From positions 852,001-916,000 of the forward strand of contig NZ_CP117229.1 in NCBI RefSeq assembly GCF_028596125.1: a stretch of DNA of 64,000 nucleotides, given 5' to 3'. The translations under genes were made by a program, and so were the position numbers. The notes under the pieces were generated by a model. The model saw nothing but the letters and a program-made list of their open reading frames with translations, was not told the DNA's origin and did no database searches. The stretch comes from Listeria innocua (GTDB lineage Bacteria > Bacillota > Bacilli > Lactobacillales > Listeriaceae). Positions 35,886 to 46,328 of this stretch are shown here, in pieces. Every line of letters starts with the position of its first letter. Within the stretch, counting starts at the first letter, position 1.

Positions 35886-35914
35886 TTGTAAGCGGATTCA
35901 GTCGTTTATATAAT
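35886..35914 (+). promoter_or_regulatory. SigA promoter of the second PTS operon
   Basis: TTGTAA at 35886-35891, 17 bases, then TATAAT at 35909-35914. Confidence 0.8.
35887..35900 (+). promoter_or_regulatory. cre site within the promoter
   Basis: TGTAAGCGGATTCA fits the CcpA cre consensus with one mismatch and covers the -35 box and spacer, so glucose repression is expected. Confidence 0.68.
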
Positions 35915-35944
35915 AAAAGTAAGTTAAGGAAAGGGAGGATACAA

Positions 35945-36250
35945 ATGAAAAACATTTTACTCATTTGTGGGTCAGGAGCTTCAAGTGGATTTATGGCAGC
36001 AGCAATTAGAAAAGCCGCAAAAAAACGCGGAGAAAAAGTAACCGTGAAAGCAGCTAGTGAGTCTCAAATTGATGAAAGAATAAACGAAATCGACTATTTA
36101 CTCATCGGACCACATTTAGCTTATATGTTAGACGATTTAAAGCAAAAAGTAGCTGATAAAGATGTTTTAGTATCAGTCATTCCACAAGCAACATACGGCA
36201 CACTTAATGGCGAAAAAGCACTTGATCTCATTTTAAATATGGAGGGATAA
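35945..36250 (+). CDS. PTS lactose/cellobiose-family EIIB component
   Basis: The 101-residue cytoplasmic phosphocarrier has Cys8 in NILLICGSGASSGFM as the phosphate-carrying residue. LLIGPHLAYML and YGTLNGEKALDLIL are family segments. AGGGAGG precedes the ATG. It begins a IIB-IIC-IIA-hydrolase-regulator operon under a cre-bearing promoter. It differs from the first set at 0.5 kb in order (IIB first) and sequence, so the two are separate systems. Confidence 0.88.
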   Translation: MKNILLICGSGASSGFMAAAIRKAAKKRGEKVTVKAASESQIDERINEIDYLLIGPHLAYMLDDLKQKVADKDVLVSVIPQATYGTLNGEKALDLILNMEG

Positions 36251-36254
36251 AACG

Positions 36255-37523
36255 ATGAACAACAAAGTGATGGATTTTATGACAAATAAATTTGCTCCAA
36301 AAGTAAATAAAGTTGTTAAAAATCCTTGGGTATCAGCAATTCAAGATGCAATTATGTCTGCGCTTCCACTCGTTTTTGTCGGTTCTTTAGTAACCATCGT
36401 TTCACTTCTTAAAAATTTATTTCCAGGTATGCCAGATTTTTCGATGATAAGTAATTTTTCGTTTGGGATGTTCGGTTTAGTTGTAGCATTTTTAATCCCG
36501 TATTATCTGATGGAGAAAAAAGGGAATAGCAGTCAAAAATTAATTTCCGGAGCTACTGGACTTGTATTATTTTTAATGTTACTATTTCCGACTATTTCAG
36601 CAGATGGAGACGCGGTTTTCATTTTATCTAGATTTGGGGCAACTGGAATGTTCTTGTCGATTACAACGGGACTATTTGTTGGTTGTGTAATGAATTTTGC
36701 GGCGAAACGTTCGCTCTTCAGTGAAGATACGCCAATCCCGGATTTCGTTGTCGGTTGGTTTAACAGTTTACTACCAATTACTTTTATTTTAATCGTTGGT
36801 TGGTTAATTACAGTTCAATTTAATATTGATTTCTTTGAAGTTATTGTGGCTGTGTTTAGCCCACTCGCATCGATTGTACAATCTTATCCGGGCTTTGTGC
36901 TTTCGGTTTTCATTCCCGCTTTTCTTTATACATTCGGGATTTCTGGATGGGTAATGATGCCAGCGATTTATCCAGTTTATATGGCAGGACTCGCAGAAAA
37001 CTCACAAGCCGTAGCAAATGGCGCAAGTGCATCAAATATCGCAACACAAGAAACAGTGTACGCTTTAATTTCAATCGGCGGGGTGGGTACAACCTTATCA
37101 CTTTCGATTATGATGCTGATTTTAAGTAAATCTTTACAGCTAAAAGCAATCGGAAAAGCAGTTATTGTTCCGTCAATTTTTAACATCAACGAACCATTAT
37201 TCTTCGGAGCACCAATTGCCTTCAATCCATACTTAATGATTCCAACGTGGATTAATGCTTTCTTAGTTCCAAGCATCGCCTATTTCGTTATGTCGATGAA
37301 CTTAGTGAGTATCCCCGCGCAATCATTCTTGCTATGGTACATGCCTTACCCAGTAACATCTTATCTCGCAACACAAGACTTCCGCGCGGTTATTGCTTGT
37401 CTAGCGATTATCGTCATCACATGGCTCGTCTATCTGCCATTCTTTAAAGCATACGATAACTCTTTATTAAAACAAGAAAAATTAGATGCAGTAGAAGCAG
37501 AGAAAGAAATGGTAACAAATTGA
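36255..37523 (+). CDS. PTS lactose/cellobiose-family EIIC permease
   Basis: This 422-residue membrane protein has about eight to ten helices with family marks FGISGWVMMPAI, IGGVGTTLSLSIMML and FNINEPLFFGAPIAFNPYLMIP. GGAGGG lies before the ATG. It takes up and phosphorylates a sugar, probably a beta-linked disaccharide or glycoside in view of the GH1 gene two positions on. Only four bases separate it from the EIIB stop. Confidence 0.88.
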   Translation: MNNKVMDFMTNKFAPKVNKVVKNPWVSAIQDAIMSALPLVFVGSLVTIVSLLKNLFPGMPDFSMISNFSFGMFGLVVAFLIPYYLMEKKGNSSQKLISGATGLVLFLMLLFPTISADGDAVFILSRFGATGMFLSITTGLFVGCVMNFAAKRSLFSEDTPIPDFVVGWFNSLLPITFILIVGWLITVQFNIDFFEVIVAVFSPLASIVQSYPGFVLSVFIPAFLYTFGISGWVMMPAIYPVYMAGLAENSQAVANGASASNIATQETVYALISIGGVGTTLSLSIMMLILSKSLQLKAIGKAVIVPSIFNINEPLFFGAPIAFNPYLMIPTWINAFLVPSIAYFVMSMNLVSIPAQSFLLWYMPYPVTSYLATQDFRAVIACLAIIVITWLVYLPFFKAYDNSLLKQEKLDAVEAEKEMVTN

Positions 37524-37537
37524 TTGGAGGAACTAAA

Positions 37538-39351
<1,814 letters not shown>

Positions 39352-39363
39352 TGTAACAGAAGC

Positions 39364-39398
39364 GCCAGTTGTGGTAGTTGATAGCTAAAACAACTGGC
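39364..39398 (+). other. Hairpin between the GH1 gene and the regulator
   Basis: GCCAGTTG pairs with CAACTGGC around a 19-base loop. No T run follows, so it is more likely an RNA-processing or partial-attenuation hairpin than a full terminator. Confidence 0.4.
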
Positions 39399-39423
39399 TT
39401 TCGATATATAGGGGGTAACAGGA

Positions 39424-41322
39424 ATGGATACTCAAAAAGAAATACTAGCTTATTTGTATAAACAAGAAGACAAGTGGGTTACCTCAAATGAGTTAGCAGA
39501 TTTTTGCGAGTGTACAACAAGAACCATTCGCAATAATATCTACAAAATAAATGAAGCAACGCCAAATTTAATTAATTCAACCAAACAAGGGTATCAAATT
39601 AACCGAGCGATTCACTTCGATTTTCAAGCAGAAAGCGACGTTTCAGAACGGAAATCCAAATTATTACTAGAATTAATTAAAAACTCCACCAAAGGCGTTG
39701 ATTTATTTGATCTCGCAGATATTTTATTTATTTCAGAAGTCACTTTAAAAAAAGATATTCAACAATTAAAAAACGAACTAAAAGAAGCAAACGTACAGAT
39801 TGTCATTGATAAAAATCAAATTAAACTTGTCGGAAAAGAGCGCGCCAAAAGAAAGTATATGATTTCTTTATTATATGAAGAAGGCGGCTACCGTGAAAGC
39901 ATCAAAGGCCACATCCAAGAAATGCTAGAAATAGTTTCGATTGATAAACTCCAAAGTATCGTAAAAGAAGTTCTAGCAGAAGAAGCTATTACAACTAATC
40001 AATATTCGATGATGAATATTGTGTTGCATTACGCCATCAGTATCGTCCGCATCCAACAAGGCAATACGCTCATCGAAACGCAAAAAACGCTTATTAGAAA
40101 ACACTCTAAAGAATATGAAATCTCAAAAAAAATAGCCGGAATCCTCTCAGAAGAATACCAAATACATTTTTCAGAAGCAGAAACAAAACAACTTGGCCTT
40201 CTGTATGTTGGGCTTCAAAACGAGCAAGCAGCCAATGCCAACCAAGCTGAATTAGAACAATTTGTCGATAAAAAAATCATTGAAGCACTTAAAATAGTAC
40301 TCACCAACGTGGAAGAAATGTATCTCATTGATCTTCAAAACGAGCAGCTTTTTATTAAACTTGCCATCCATGTACAAAGCTTATATTACCGTTCGCGTTA
40401 CAAAGCTTATACAAGAAATTTAAGTTTACTTGATATTAAAACCTCTTATCCAGTAACCTTTGACATCGCAGTTTACATTTCCTCTTTACTACAAGAAAAA
40501 CTAGCAATTGACTTTAACGAAGACGAAATATCTTTTATCGCGCTACATATCGGTTCTTTTTTAGAAAGCGAAAATCGTGATTATATCAAACTAGAAATCG
40601 GTATTCTTGTTGACGACTACCATGATTTAAAAACCAATATGCTAAAAAAACTACGCACCTTATTTGAAAACGATGCAACAATAGAAGTCATTGAGAATGA
40701 GAGATGCGATGAACACTACGATATTATTTTAACGACAAACCGAGATACCGCTCTCGAAAAAGCAGGTTCGATTTTTATTCACCCATTACTCACAGCGAAA
40801 GACATTAAAAAAATTACAAGCAGAATCCATACCAAGAAAAAAATGCTTGAAAACAACCTACTTGGACAACAAATTGACCGCTATATCGTCCCGTCACTCT
40901 ATTCTAATCAAATCGACCCCTCAGAACTCACCCCTCAAAAAATAAGAGAACAAATGGTGTCTAAAATGGAAAAGGCGGCTTTTGTAAAACCAGATTTTAA
41001 AGAAAAAGTTGAAAAAAGAGAACAAATGGCACCAACCAGTTTCCCGTCAGGCATTGCGATACCCCATTCAATCAAAAACGATGCCATTCGCAGTGGTGTT
41101 TCGATGATGACGCTCCAAGAACCGATTTATTGGAACGACGTCAAAGTAAAAATGATTGCCCTCGTCGCCATCAGCAAAAAAGACGCCAATGAATTTAACG
41201 ATTTCTTTGAAAAATTTGTGGAAATTGTTTCTGAACCAATCAACGCCAAACGCTTATCGATGACAGAAAGTTTCACAGAGTTTATCCAAAAACTAAAAAT
41301 GATGGTGGAAGAAAGTGAATAA
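39424..41322 (+). CDS. LicR/ManR-type PTS-controlled transcription activator
   Basis: This 632-residue regulator has an N-terminal helix-turn-helix (about 1-60; WVTSNELADFCECTTRTIRN), a second helix region, two PRD domains (about 180-395), an EIIB-like region (about 400-490; IGILVDDYHDLK) and a C-terminal EIIA domain with His548 in GIAIPHS. It has DNA-binding rather than RNA-binding N-terminal features, so I favour an activator over an antiterminator. It likely drives this PTS operon, with phosphorylation by the PTS as the signal. The palindrome at 35859 is a candidate site. Confidence 0.85.
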   Translation: MDTQKEILAYLYKQEDKWVTSNELADFCECTTRTIRNNIYKINEATPNLINSTKQGYQINRAIHFDFQAESDVSERKSKLLLELIKNSTKGVDLFDLADILFISEVTLKKDIQQLKNELKEANVQIVIDKNQIKLVGKERAKRKYMISLLYEEGGYRESIKGHIQEMLEIVSIDKLQSIVKEVLAEEAITTNQYSMMNIVLHYAISIVRIQQGNTLIETQKTLIRKHSKEYEISKKIAGILSEEYQIHFSEAETKQLGLLYVGLQNEQAANANQAELEQFVDKKIIEALKIVLTNVEEMYLIDLQNEQLFIKLAIHVQSLYYRSRYKAYTRNLSLLDIKTSYPVTFDIAVYISSLLQEKLAIDFNEDEISFIALHIGSFLESENRDYIKLEIGILVDDYHDLKTNMLKKLRTLFENDATIEVIENERCDEHYDIILTTNRDTALEKAGSIFIHPLLTAKDIKKITSRIHTKKKMLENNLLGQQIDRYIVPSLYSNQIDPSELTPQKIREQMVSKMEKAAFVKPDFKEKVEKREQMAPTSFPSGIAIPHSIKNDAIRSGVSMMTLQEPIYWNDVKVKMIALVAISKKDANEFNDFFEKFVEIVSEPINAKRLSMTESFTEFIQKLKMMVEESE

Positions 41323-41336
41323 TTGGTCACAAATTA

Positions 41337-41368
41337 AGCCGTGTAATTTAAGCTGCACGGCTTTTTTA
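41337..41368 (+). terminator. Terminator of the second PTS operon
   Basis: AGCCGTGTA pairs with TGCACGGCT around an eight-base loop and is followed by T residues. Confidence 0.87.
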
Positions 41369-41370
41369 GC

Positions 41371-41399
41371 TTGAAGGATTTACTAAATTGAGCTATAAT
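41371..41399 (+). promoter_or_regulatory. Promoter of the ABC-F leader transcript
   Basis: TTGAAG at 41371-41376, 17 bases, then TATAAT at 41394-41399, about 210 bases before the gene start. Confidence 0.82.
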
Positions 41400-41405
41400 G
41401 TAAAC

Positions 41406-41612
41406 ATCAAACGAAAAGGAGTGTTATCTTAAGCCAATGAAATTCTAATCCTGTATTATATGAAAAAATGAAGAAAGCTATCCAATTCTTGGGTAGAAAC
41501 TATTTTTTCGGACGGGATTCGTATGTTCATTTCGCATGATAACTCTAGCTATAGCCTTTTTTGGCGTAGTTTCGCGGATTCCTCTCTGAAAATATTCAGG
41601 AGGTTATTTTTT
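41406..41612 (+). ncRNA. Attenuator leader of the ABC-F gene (rli53-like)
   Basis: A leader of about 207 bases holds a three-codon open frame (ATG AAA TTC TAA at 41437-41448), a hairpin CTATCC/GGGTAG with T6 soon after (near 41478-41511), a bulged hairpin CTATAGCC/GGCGTAG, and CTGAA/TTCAG just before the AGGAGG site. From memory, the EGD-e leader rli53 upstream of lmo0919 is an antibiotic-responsive attenuator with a tiny upstream frame; this region is in the same place. Confidence 0.65.
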
Positions 41613-43184
41613 ATGTCAATAATCGAAATAAACCAATTAAAAATAGAAATAGGGGACAGAACTTTAGTAGAAATCCCTCACCTGTTAGTAGATAAAAAAG
41701 CAAGAATCGGCATCATCGGTCAAAACGGCTTAGGAAAAACAACGCTCATGGAAGTAATCGCTGGCGTTAAAGAAGCCACATCAGGAAACATTACTTCATA
41801 CGGAAAACTCGCTTATATCAAACAACTTCACACTGATAAAAGCACACAAAGCGGCGGGGAAAAAACAAGAAAAGCAATTCAACATGCTATGCGCCAAAAT
41901 CCAAGCATACTTTTAGCAGACGAACCGACGAGCAACCTAGATGTCGAAAGCGTCAAACATTTAGAACGGCAGTGGAGCGATTTTCACGGTGCCCTAATGA
42001 TTATTTCCCATGATCGCGCCTTTTTAGATGCACTTTGCACAGAAATATGGGAAATTAAAAATCAAGAAATCCACGTCTACAAAGGAAACTATCACGCTTA
42101 TTTAGAACAAAAAAAACTACAAGAAAACCAAGCAGAACTTGCCTACAAAGAATTTAAAAACAAAAAGAAACAACTTCAAGCATCACAAAACTATCACGAA
42201 ATTGAAGCAGGACGAATTGTAAAACCAGGGAAACGACTAAATAACAAAGAAGCAAGCGCCTTTAAAGCTGGAAAAGGCACACAACAAAAGAAACAACATA
42301 GTACAATTAAAGCGCTAGAAAAACGGATTGAACGGCTTGGCAATGTCGAAAAACCACGCACTACAAAGCCAATTAAAATCGTCACACCCGATAATCGACT
42401 AATAAAAAAAGGCAGTACGATATTAAGCGCAAAAGAAGCAACCTTCGAAATTGCAGGAAAAACACTGTTTGAAGCAAAAGCATTCTCGATTAAAGCAGGA
42501 GATAAAGTAGCGCTTATCGGTGAAAATGCTAGCGGTAAAACCACTTTTTTAAGAGAAATTATCCAAGAAAATCCAACTATTACTTGTAACAATCAAGCTA
42601 AAATCGCTTATTTTGATCAAGAATTAAAAGGGTTAGATTTAGCGAAGACGCTCATAGAAAACATCACAGATAGGAGCGTTCAAACACAACAAGTAAACAG
42701 AGATGTGCTTGGAAGTATGCATTTTAAAGAAAGTGATTTGCATAAAGAAGTCGGGATGCTTTCTGGTGGAGAACGAGTGAAATTACTTCTTAGTATGCTT
42801 CTTGTTAGTGATGCGAACTTCCTGATACTCGATGAACCGACCAACTATTTGGACATCTATGCAATGGAAGCTCTGGAAATGCTCATAAAACAATTTACCG
42901 GAACAGTGTTATTTGTTTCTCATGATAGAACGTTTGTAAATCAAGTTGCAGAAGAATTACTCGTGATTGAAAACAACCAAATGACTTTCCACAGAATGAC
43001 CTTCTCAGAATACGAAGAAAGTAAAGCCCCAAGTCGTGTAACAGAAGAGGATAAATTGATTTTAGAAATGCGAATGTCAGAAATTGCTGCGAAACTTATG
43101 CAACCGAATTTAAAACCAGCAGAAAAGGCAATTCTCGAACAAGATTATCAAGAAATTATCACAAAAAGACAACAATTTAGTTAG
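41613..43184 (+). CDS. ABC-F ribosome-protection protein, Vga/Lsa type
   Basis: This 523-residue protein has two ATPase domains and no membrane part. Walker A motifs are GQNGLGKTT and GENASGKTT; signatures are SGGEKTRKA and LSGGERVKL; Walker B ends are LLADEPTSNLD and LILDEPTNYLD. The basic interdomain linker (about 175-260) reaches the ribosome in this family. It gives resistance to lincosamides, streptogramin A and pleuromutilins in L. monocytogenes (lmo0919). The start is ATG at 41613 after AGGAGG; the in-frame upstream codons belong to the leader. Length fits Vga (about 522). Confidence 0.9.
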   Translation: MSIIEINQLKIEIGDRTLVEIPHLLVDKKARIGIIGQNGLGKTTLMEVIAGVKEATSGNITSYGKLAYIKQLHTDKSTQSGGEKTRKAIQHAMRQNPSILLADEPTSNLDVESVKHLERQWSDFHGALMIISHDRAFLDALCTEIWEIKNQEIHVYKGNYHAYLEQKKLQENQAELAYKEFKNKKKQLQASQNYHEIEAGRIVKPGKRLNNKEASAFKAGKGTQQKKQHSTIKALEKRIERLGNVEKPRTTKPIKIVTPDNRLIKKGSTILSAKEATFEIAGKTLFEAKAFSIKAGDKVALIGENASGKTTFLREIIQENPTITCNNQAKIAYFDQELKGLDLAKTLIENITDRSVQTQQVNRDVLGSMHFKESDLHKEVGMLSGGERVKLLLSMLLVSDANFLILDEPTNYLDIYAMEALEMLIKQFTGTVLFVSHDRTFVNQVAEELLVIENNQMTFHRMTFSEYEESKAPSRVTEEDKLILEMRMSEIAAKLMQPNLKPAEKAILEQDYQEIITKRQQFS

Positions 43185-43199
43185 ATTGTTGTCTTTTTA
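43167..43199 (+). terminator. Terminator of the ABC-F gene
   Basis: AGACAACAAT pairs exactly with ATTGTTGTCT over the stop codon region and is followed by TTTTATT. Confidence 0.83.
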
Positions 43200-43305
43200 T
43201 TCGTGCAAAATAAAAAATATAGTCATTTATCTTTTACTTGATTTCTTCAAAAGATAGGCTTAGAATCAAATAGTTATTAAAAAGAGTAAAGAAAGAAGGA
43301 ATCCT

Positions 43306-44346
43306 ATGTTTAGTCACTTGCCGGATTCATTCCTACAAATGAATACCATTTTTATTTCTATTTTGATAGAGGCGCTGCCGTTTGTATTAATTGGCGTATT
43401 TATTGCTGGTTTTATTCAAATGTTCATTTCTGAAAAATTTATTGCTCGCGTTATTCCAAAAAATAAATTCCTAGCAGTCATTGTTGGCTCGCTAATTGGT
43501 GTATTTTTCCCATCCTGTGAATGTGGCATTGTGCCGATCGTTCGTAATCTACTTGCAAAAGGGGTACCGCTTCATGCTGGAATTGCCTTCATGCTCACAG
43601 CTCCAATTATTAACCCCGTTGTCTTATTTTCCACCTATGTTGCATTTGGAAGCACTTGGGAAGTTCCGCTTTTACGTGTTGCCGGGAGCCTTGTAGTAGC
43701 ACTCGTTGTCGGGAATATTATCGCTTATTTTTATAAAGGAACTGGTTTGAAAGAACGGTTTTTAAAATATGAAGCTGCCAGTGAAAAAGTTGCTGTCCCA
43801 GCTGGAAACTTAGCCCTTGCAGGAGGTCCAAGTGGGGATGTAACAACAACGAAATTTCAAGTACTAACAACAGAAGGAGCTCAGGCTGAACCAGAGCACG
43901 ACCATGCGCACCATCATCACAGTGAAGAGCACACACATGAAAAAATGTCTTTTAGTCAAAAAGTTTGGCATACCGTACAGCATGCAGTTGACGAATTCTT
44001 TTCTGTCGGCAAGTATCTAGTTTTTGGTGCTTTAATTGCCGCAGCGATGCAAACATATATTAAAACTTCGACACTTGTATCCATTGGACATGGCCCGATT
44101 TTATCTATTTTATTAATGATGGTTCTAGCATTTGTTTTATCATTATGTTCTGAAGCAGATGCATTTATTGGCGCTTCATTCCGTAGTGTATTTTCCACGC
44201 AATCAATCGTTGCATTTTTAGTGTTTGGCCCGATGCTCGATATTAAAAATTTAATGATGATGTTAGGAGCATTTAAAGCAAAATTTGTCTTATTAATTGT
44301 TACGAGTGTAACGATTGTCGTCTTTTTATACGCCTTGGTTATTTAA
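43306..44346 (+). CDS. YraQ/ArsP-family (UPF0718) permease
   Basis: This 346-residue membrane protein has two groups of four or so helices with the family motif FFPSCECGIVPI, then LTAPIINPVVLFST, and in the second half LCSEADAFIGASF. A His-rich loop EHDHAHHHHSEEHTHE between the halves suggests metal binding. Members such as ArsP export trivalent organoarsenicals; others are linked to metals. The partner gene follows 18 bases on. Substrate is unknown; the Cys pair and His loop point to a metal or metalloid. Confidence 0.82.
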   Translation: MFSHLPDSFLQMNTIFISILIEALPFVLIGVFIAGFIQMFISEKFIARVIPKNKFLAVIVGSLIGVFFPSCECGIVPIVRNLLAKGVPLHAGIAFMLTAPIINPVVLFSTYVAFGSTWEVPLLRVAGSLVVALVVGNIIAYFYKGTGLKERFLKYEAASEKVAVPAGNLALAGGPSGDVTTTKFQVLTTEGAQAEPEHDHAHHHHSEEHTHEKMSFSQKVWHTVQHAVDEFFSVGKYLVFGALIAAAMQTYIKTSTLVSIGHGPILSILLMMVLAFVLSLCSEADAFIGASFRSVFSTQSIVAFLVFGPMLDIKNLMMMLGAFKAKFVLLIVTSVTIVVFLYALVI

Positions 44347-44364
44347 CAGAAAGCAGGTGAACAC

Positions 44365-45204
44365 ATGTTTCGAGTTTTTATTTTATTTGGATTTGGCTTT
44401 TATTTGATGCAGCTACATATTTCTGGTGACATCAGTAAATATATTAATATGAAATACGCTTATTTATCTTTTTCAGCAATGATTGCCGCATTTTTACTTG
44501 CAATTATTCAGCTTATTATGGTTTTTCGTGATGAAGATATTGGCGCAAAAACAGAGCATATGGGGCATACCCATGACGGTGAAAATACTATTTTGAAAAA
44601 AATCATGGTTTACGGTTTACTTTCTTACGCATTAATTGCGGGATTTTTATTTCCAGTCGCAACACTTGATTCAACGATCGTTTCCGCGAAAGGCTTTCAT
44701 TTTCCGAAAAATAATGCTGCGGGCGATGACCCTTATGCCCAAAACCAGTTTTTAAGACCTGATACAAGTGGTTATTTTGGAGAAACAGATTATGAAAAAA
44801 TGATGGCGAAAGAAAAAGCCGAAATCATCGATCAAAATCCAATCAAAGTAACCGATAGCAACTATTTAATGACAATGGAAATTCTCTATAACTATCCTGG
44901 TGAGTTTACTGGTAAAGAAATCGAATTTACCGGTTTTGTCTATAACGATGAAGTGACAAAAGATAATAATTTATTCTTATTTCGATTTGGAATTATTCAT
45001 TGTGTAGCGGACTCTGGCGTATTTGGCATGCTTGTCCAAATGCCCGAAAAGACCAATTTTAAAAACGACACCTGGCTTACAGTAAAAGGAACAATCACTC
45101 AAGAGTACTATTCACCTTTTAAAATGAATATCCCGTCTGTACAAGTAGATAGCTATAAAGAAGTAGCAAAACCAAAATCAGTTTATGTCTATCGTAAATA
45201 TTAA
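44365..45204 (+). CDS. TIGR03943/YcgQ-like membrane protein
   Basis: This 279-residue protein has about two hydrophobic helices near the N-terminus and one more around residue 95, then an extracellular domain (about 110-279). The end holds EFTGFVYNDEV, GIIHCVADSGVFGMLVQMP and TVKGTITQEYYSPF, an OB-like fold. It is always seen with YraQ-type permeases (YcgR-YcgQ pair) and probably acts with the one upstream. A short His/Glu loop EHMGHTHDGE could bind metal. Function is inferred from pairing. Confidence 0.8.
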   Translation: MFRVFILFGFGFYLMQLHISGDISKYINMKYAYLSFSAMIAAFLLAIIQLIMVFRDEDIGAKTEHMGHTHDGENTILKKIMVYGLLSYALIAGFLFPVATLDSTIVSAKGFHFPKNNAAGDDPYAQNQFLRPDTSGYFGETDYEKMMAKEKAEIIDQNPIKVTDSNYLMTMEILYNYPGEFTGKEIEFTGFVYNDEVTKDNNLFLFRFGIIHCVADSGVFGMLVQMPEKTNFKNDTWLTVKGTITQEYYSPFKMNIPSVQVDSYKEVAKPKSVYVYRKY

Positions 45205-45292
45205 ATCGCTACTTGCGGATTTATGCGGCTTGAGTTATCCTTAAATAAAGCTGTTTACGTTTTCACGAATGAATAAAAGGATGGAACATTGA

Positions 45293-46213
45293 ATGAATGA
45301 TTACAACCACTACTTTCATTTCCCACGAGAAGAATGGCGCAAGCTGGAAGTGAGTAAGGACCAAATTTTAACTGCAGAGGAACTGGAAGAAATACGTGGT
45401 TTAAATGACCGAATTTCTTTACAAGACATCTCTGAAATCTATTTACCACTTATAAAACTAATTGCAATCCAATACCATGAAGCAATTTTTATTCATGGTG
45501 AAAAAATGGAATACTTAAAGAAAAAAGAATCACGTGCCCCTTTCATCATTGCCTTAGCAGGTAGTGTGGCAGTAGGGAAAAGTACAACCGCGCGTGTTTT
45601 TAAATTAATGCTAGATCGTTGGTTTTCTAAAACAAGGCAAGTCGAGCTTGTAACAACAGACGGATTTCTCTATCCTAATAAGGTTTTAGAAGAACGGGGT
45701 ATCATGGATAAAAAAGGTTTCCCCGAAAGCTACGACCGCGACCGCTTTGCTAAGTTTCTAACCGACTTAAAAGCAAATAAAGAAGATGTTGAAGTACCAC
45801 TTTATTCGCATTTCACCTACGATGTTTTAGACGAAACTCGCATGATGCATAATCCGGATATTGTTATTATTGAAGGGATTAATGTCCTTCAAGCTGACCA
45901 ACATGAGAGCCTATATCCGAGTGATTTCTTTGATTTCTCCGTGTATATGGATGCTAATGAAGCAGATATTAAGAACTGGTATTTAGAACGTTTCTTCATG
46001 CTTCGCGAAACAGCTTTCCAAGACGAAAGCTCGTATTTCCACCCATATACGAAAATCAGTAAAAAAGAAGCAGAAACATTTGCGTTAGGTGTTTGGGATA
46101 CAATCAATGGCGTCAATTTAAAAGAAAACATCGAGAAAACAAAGTACCGAGCGGATTTAGTTCTTCATAAAGGAACAGATCACCTTATTTCAGATATTTA
46201 TTTACGAAAATAA
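45293..46213 (+). CDS. coaA: Type I pantothenate kinase
   Basis: This 306-residue enzyme starts CoA synthesis by phosphorylating pantothenate. The Walker A loop is LAGSVAVGKSTTARV; TTDGFLYPN and the conserved YDRDRFAKFL / YSHFTYDV segments follow, as in E. coli CoaA. Many Firmicutes use type II or III enzymes instead; the type I form is less common in this phylum. AAAGGATGG is its ribosome site. It is a single gene with a terminator after it. Confidence 0.93.
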   Translation: MNDYNHYFHFPREEWRKLEVSKDQILTAEELEEIRGLNDRISLQDISEIYLPLIKLIAIQYHEAIFIHGEKMEYLKKKESRAPFIIALAGSVAVGKSTTARVFKLMLDRWFSKTRQVELVTTDGFLYPNKVLEERGIMDKKGFPESYDRDRFAKFLTDLKANKEDVEVPLYSHFTYDVLDETRMMHNPDIVIIEGINVLQADQHESLYPSDFFDFSVYMDANEADIKNWYLERFFMLRETAFQDESSYFHPYTKISKKEAETFALGVWDTINGVNLKENIEKTKYRADLVLHKGTDHLISDIYLRK

Positions 46214-46259
46214 CCGAGTGCAGATAGAAGGAAACTTCTTGATGCGTTCGGTTTTTCCT
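46211..46259 (+). terminator. Terminator of coaA
   Basis: ACCGAGTGCA pairs with TGCGTTCGGT (two G-U pairs) around a 20-base loop with inner pairing (AGAAG/CTTCT), then TTTTTCC. Confidence 0.78.
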
Positions 46260-46286
46260 TTACATTTAAAAAAATCCGAGTACAAT
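46259..46286 (+). promoter_or_regulatory. Promoter of the ABC-TetR operon
   Basis: TTTACA at 46259-46264, 16 bases, then TACAAT at 46281-46286. Confidence 0.68.
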
Positions 46287-46290
46287 GGAA

Positions 46291-46308
46291 AGTGAGTAAT
46301 CACTCATT
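46291..46308 (+). promoter_or_regulatory. TetR-type operator
   Basis: AGTGAGT-AATC-ACTCATT is an inverted repeat placed at the expected transcription start. A TetR-family gene ends this operon, so autorepression is likely. Confidence 0.65.
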
Positions 46309-46328
46309 TTTAAAAAGGAGGGAAACTA

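Noticed and set aside
41523-41612. In-frame upstream extension of the ABC-F gene (30 codons from an ATG at 41523)
   Set aside because: It runs through leader hairpins, and the strong AGGAGG site fits only the ATG at 41613. Family length also agrees with the later start.
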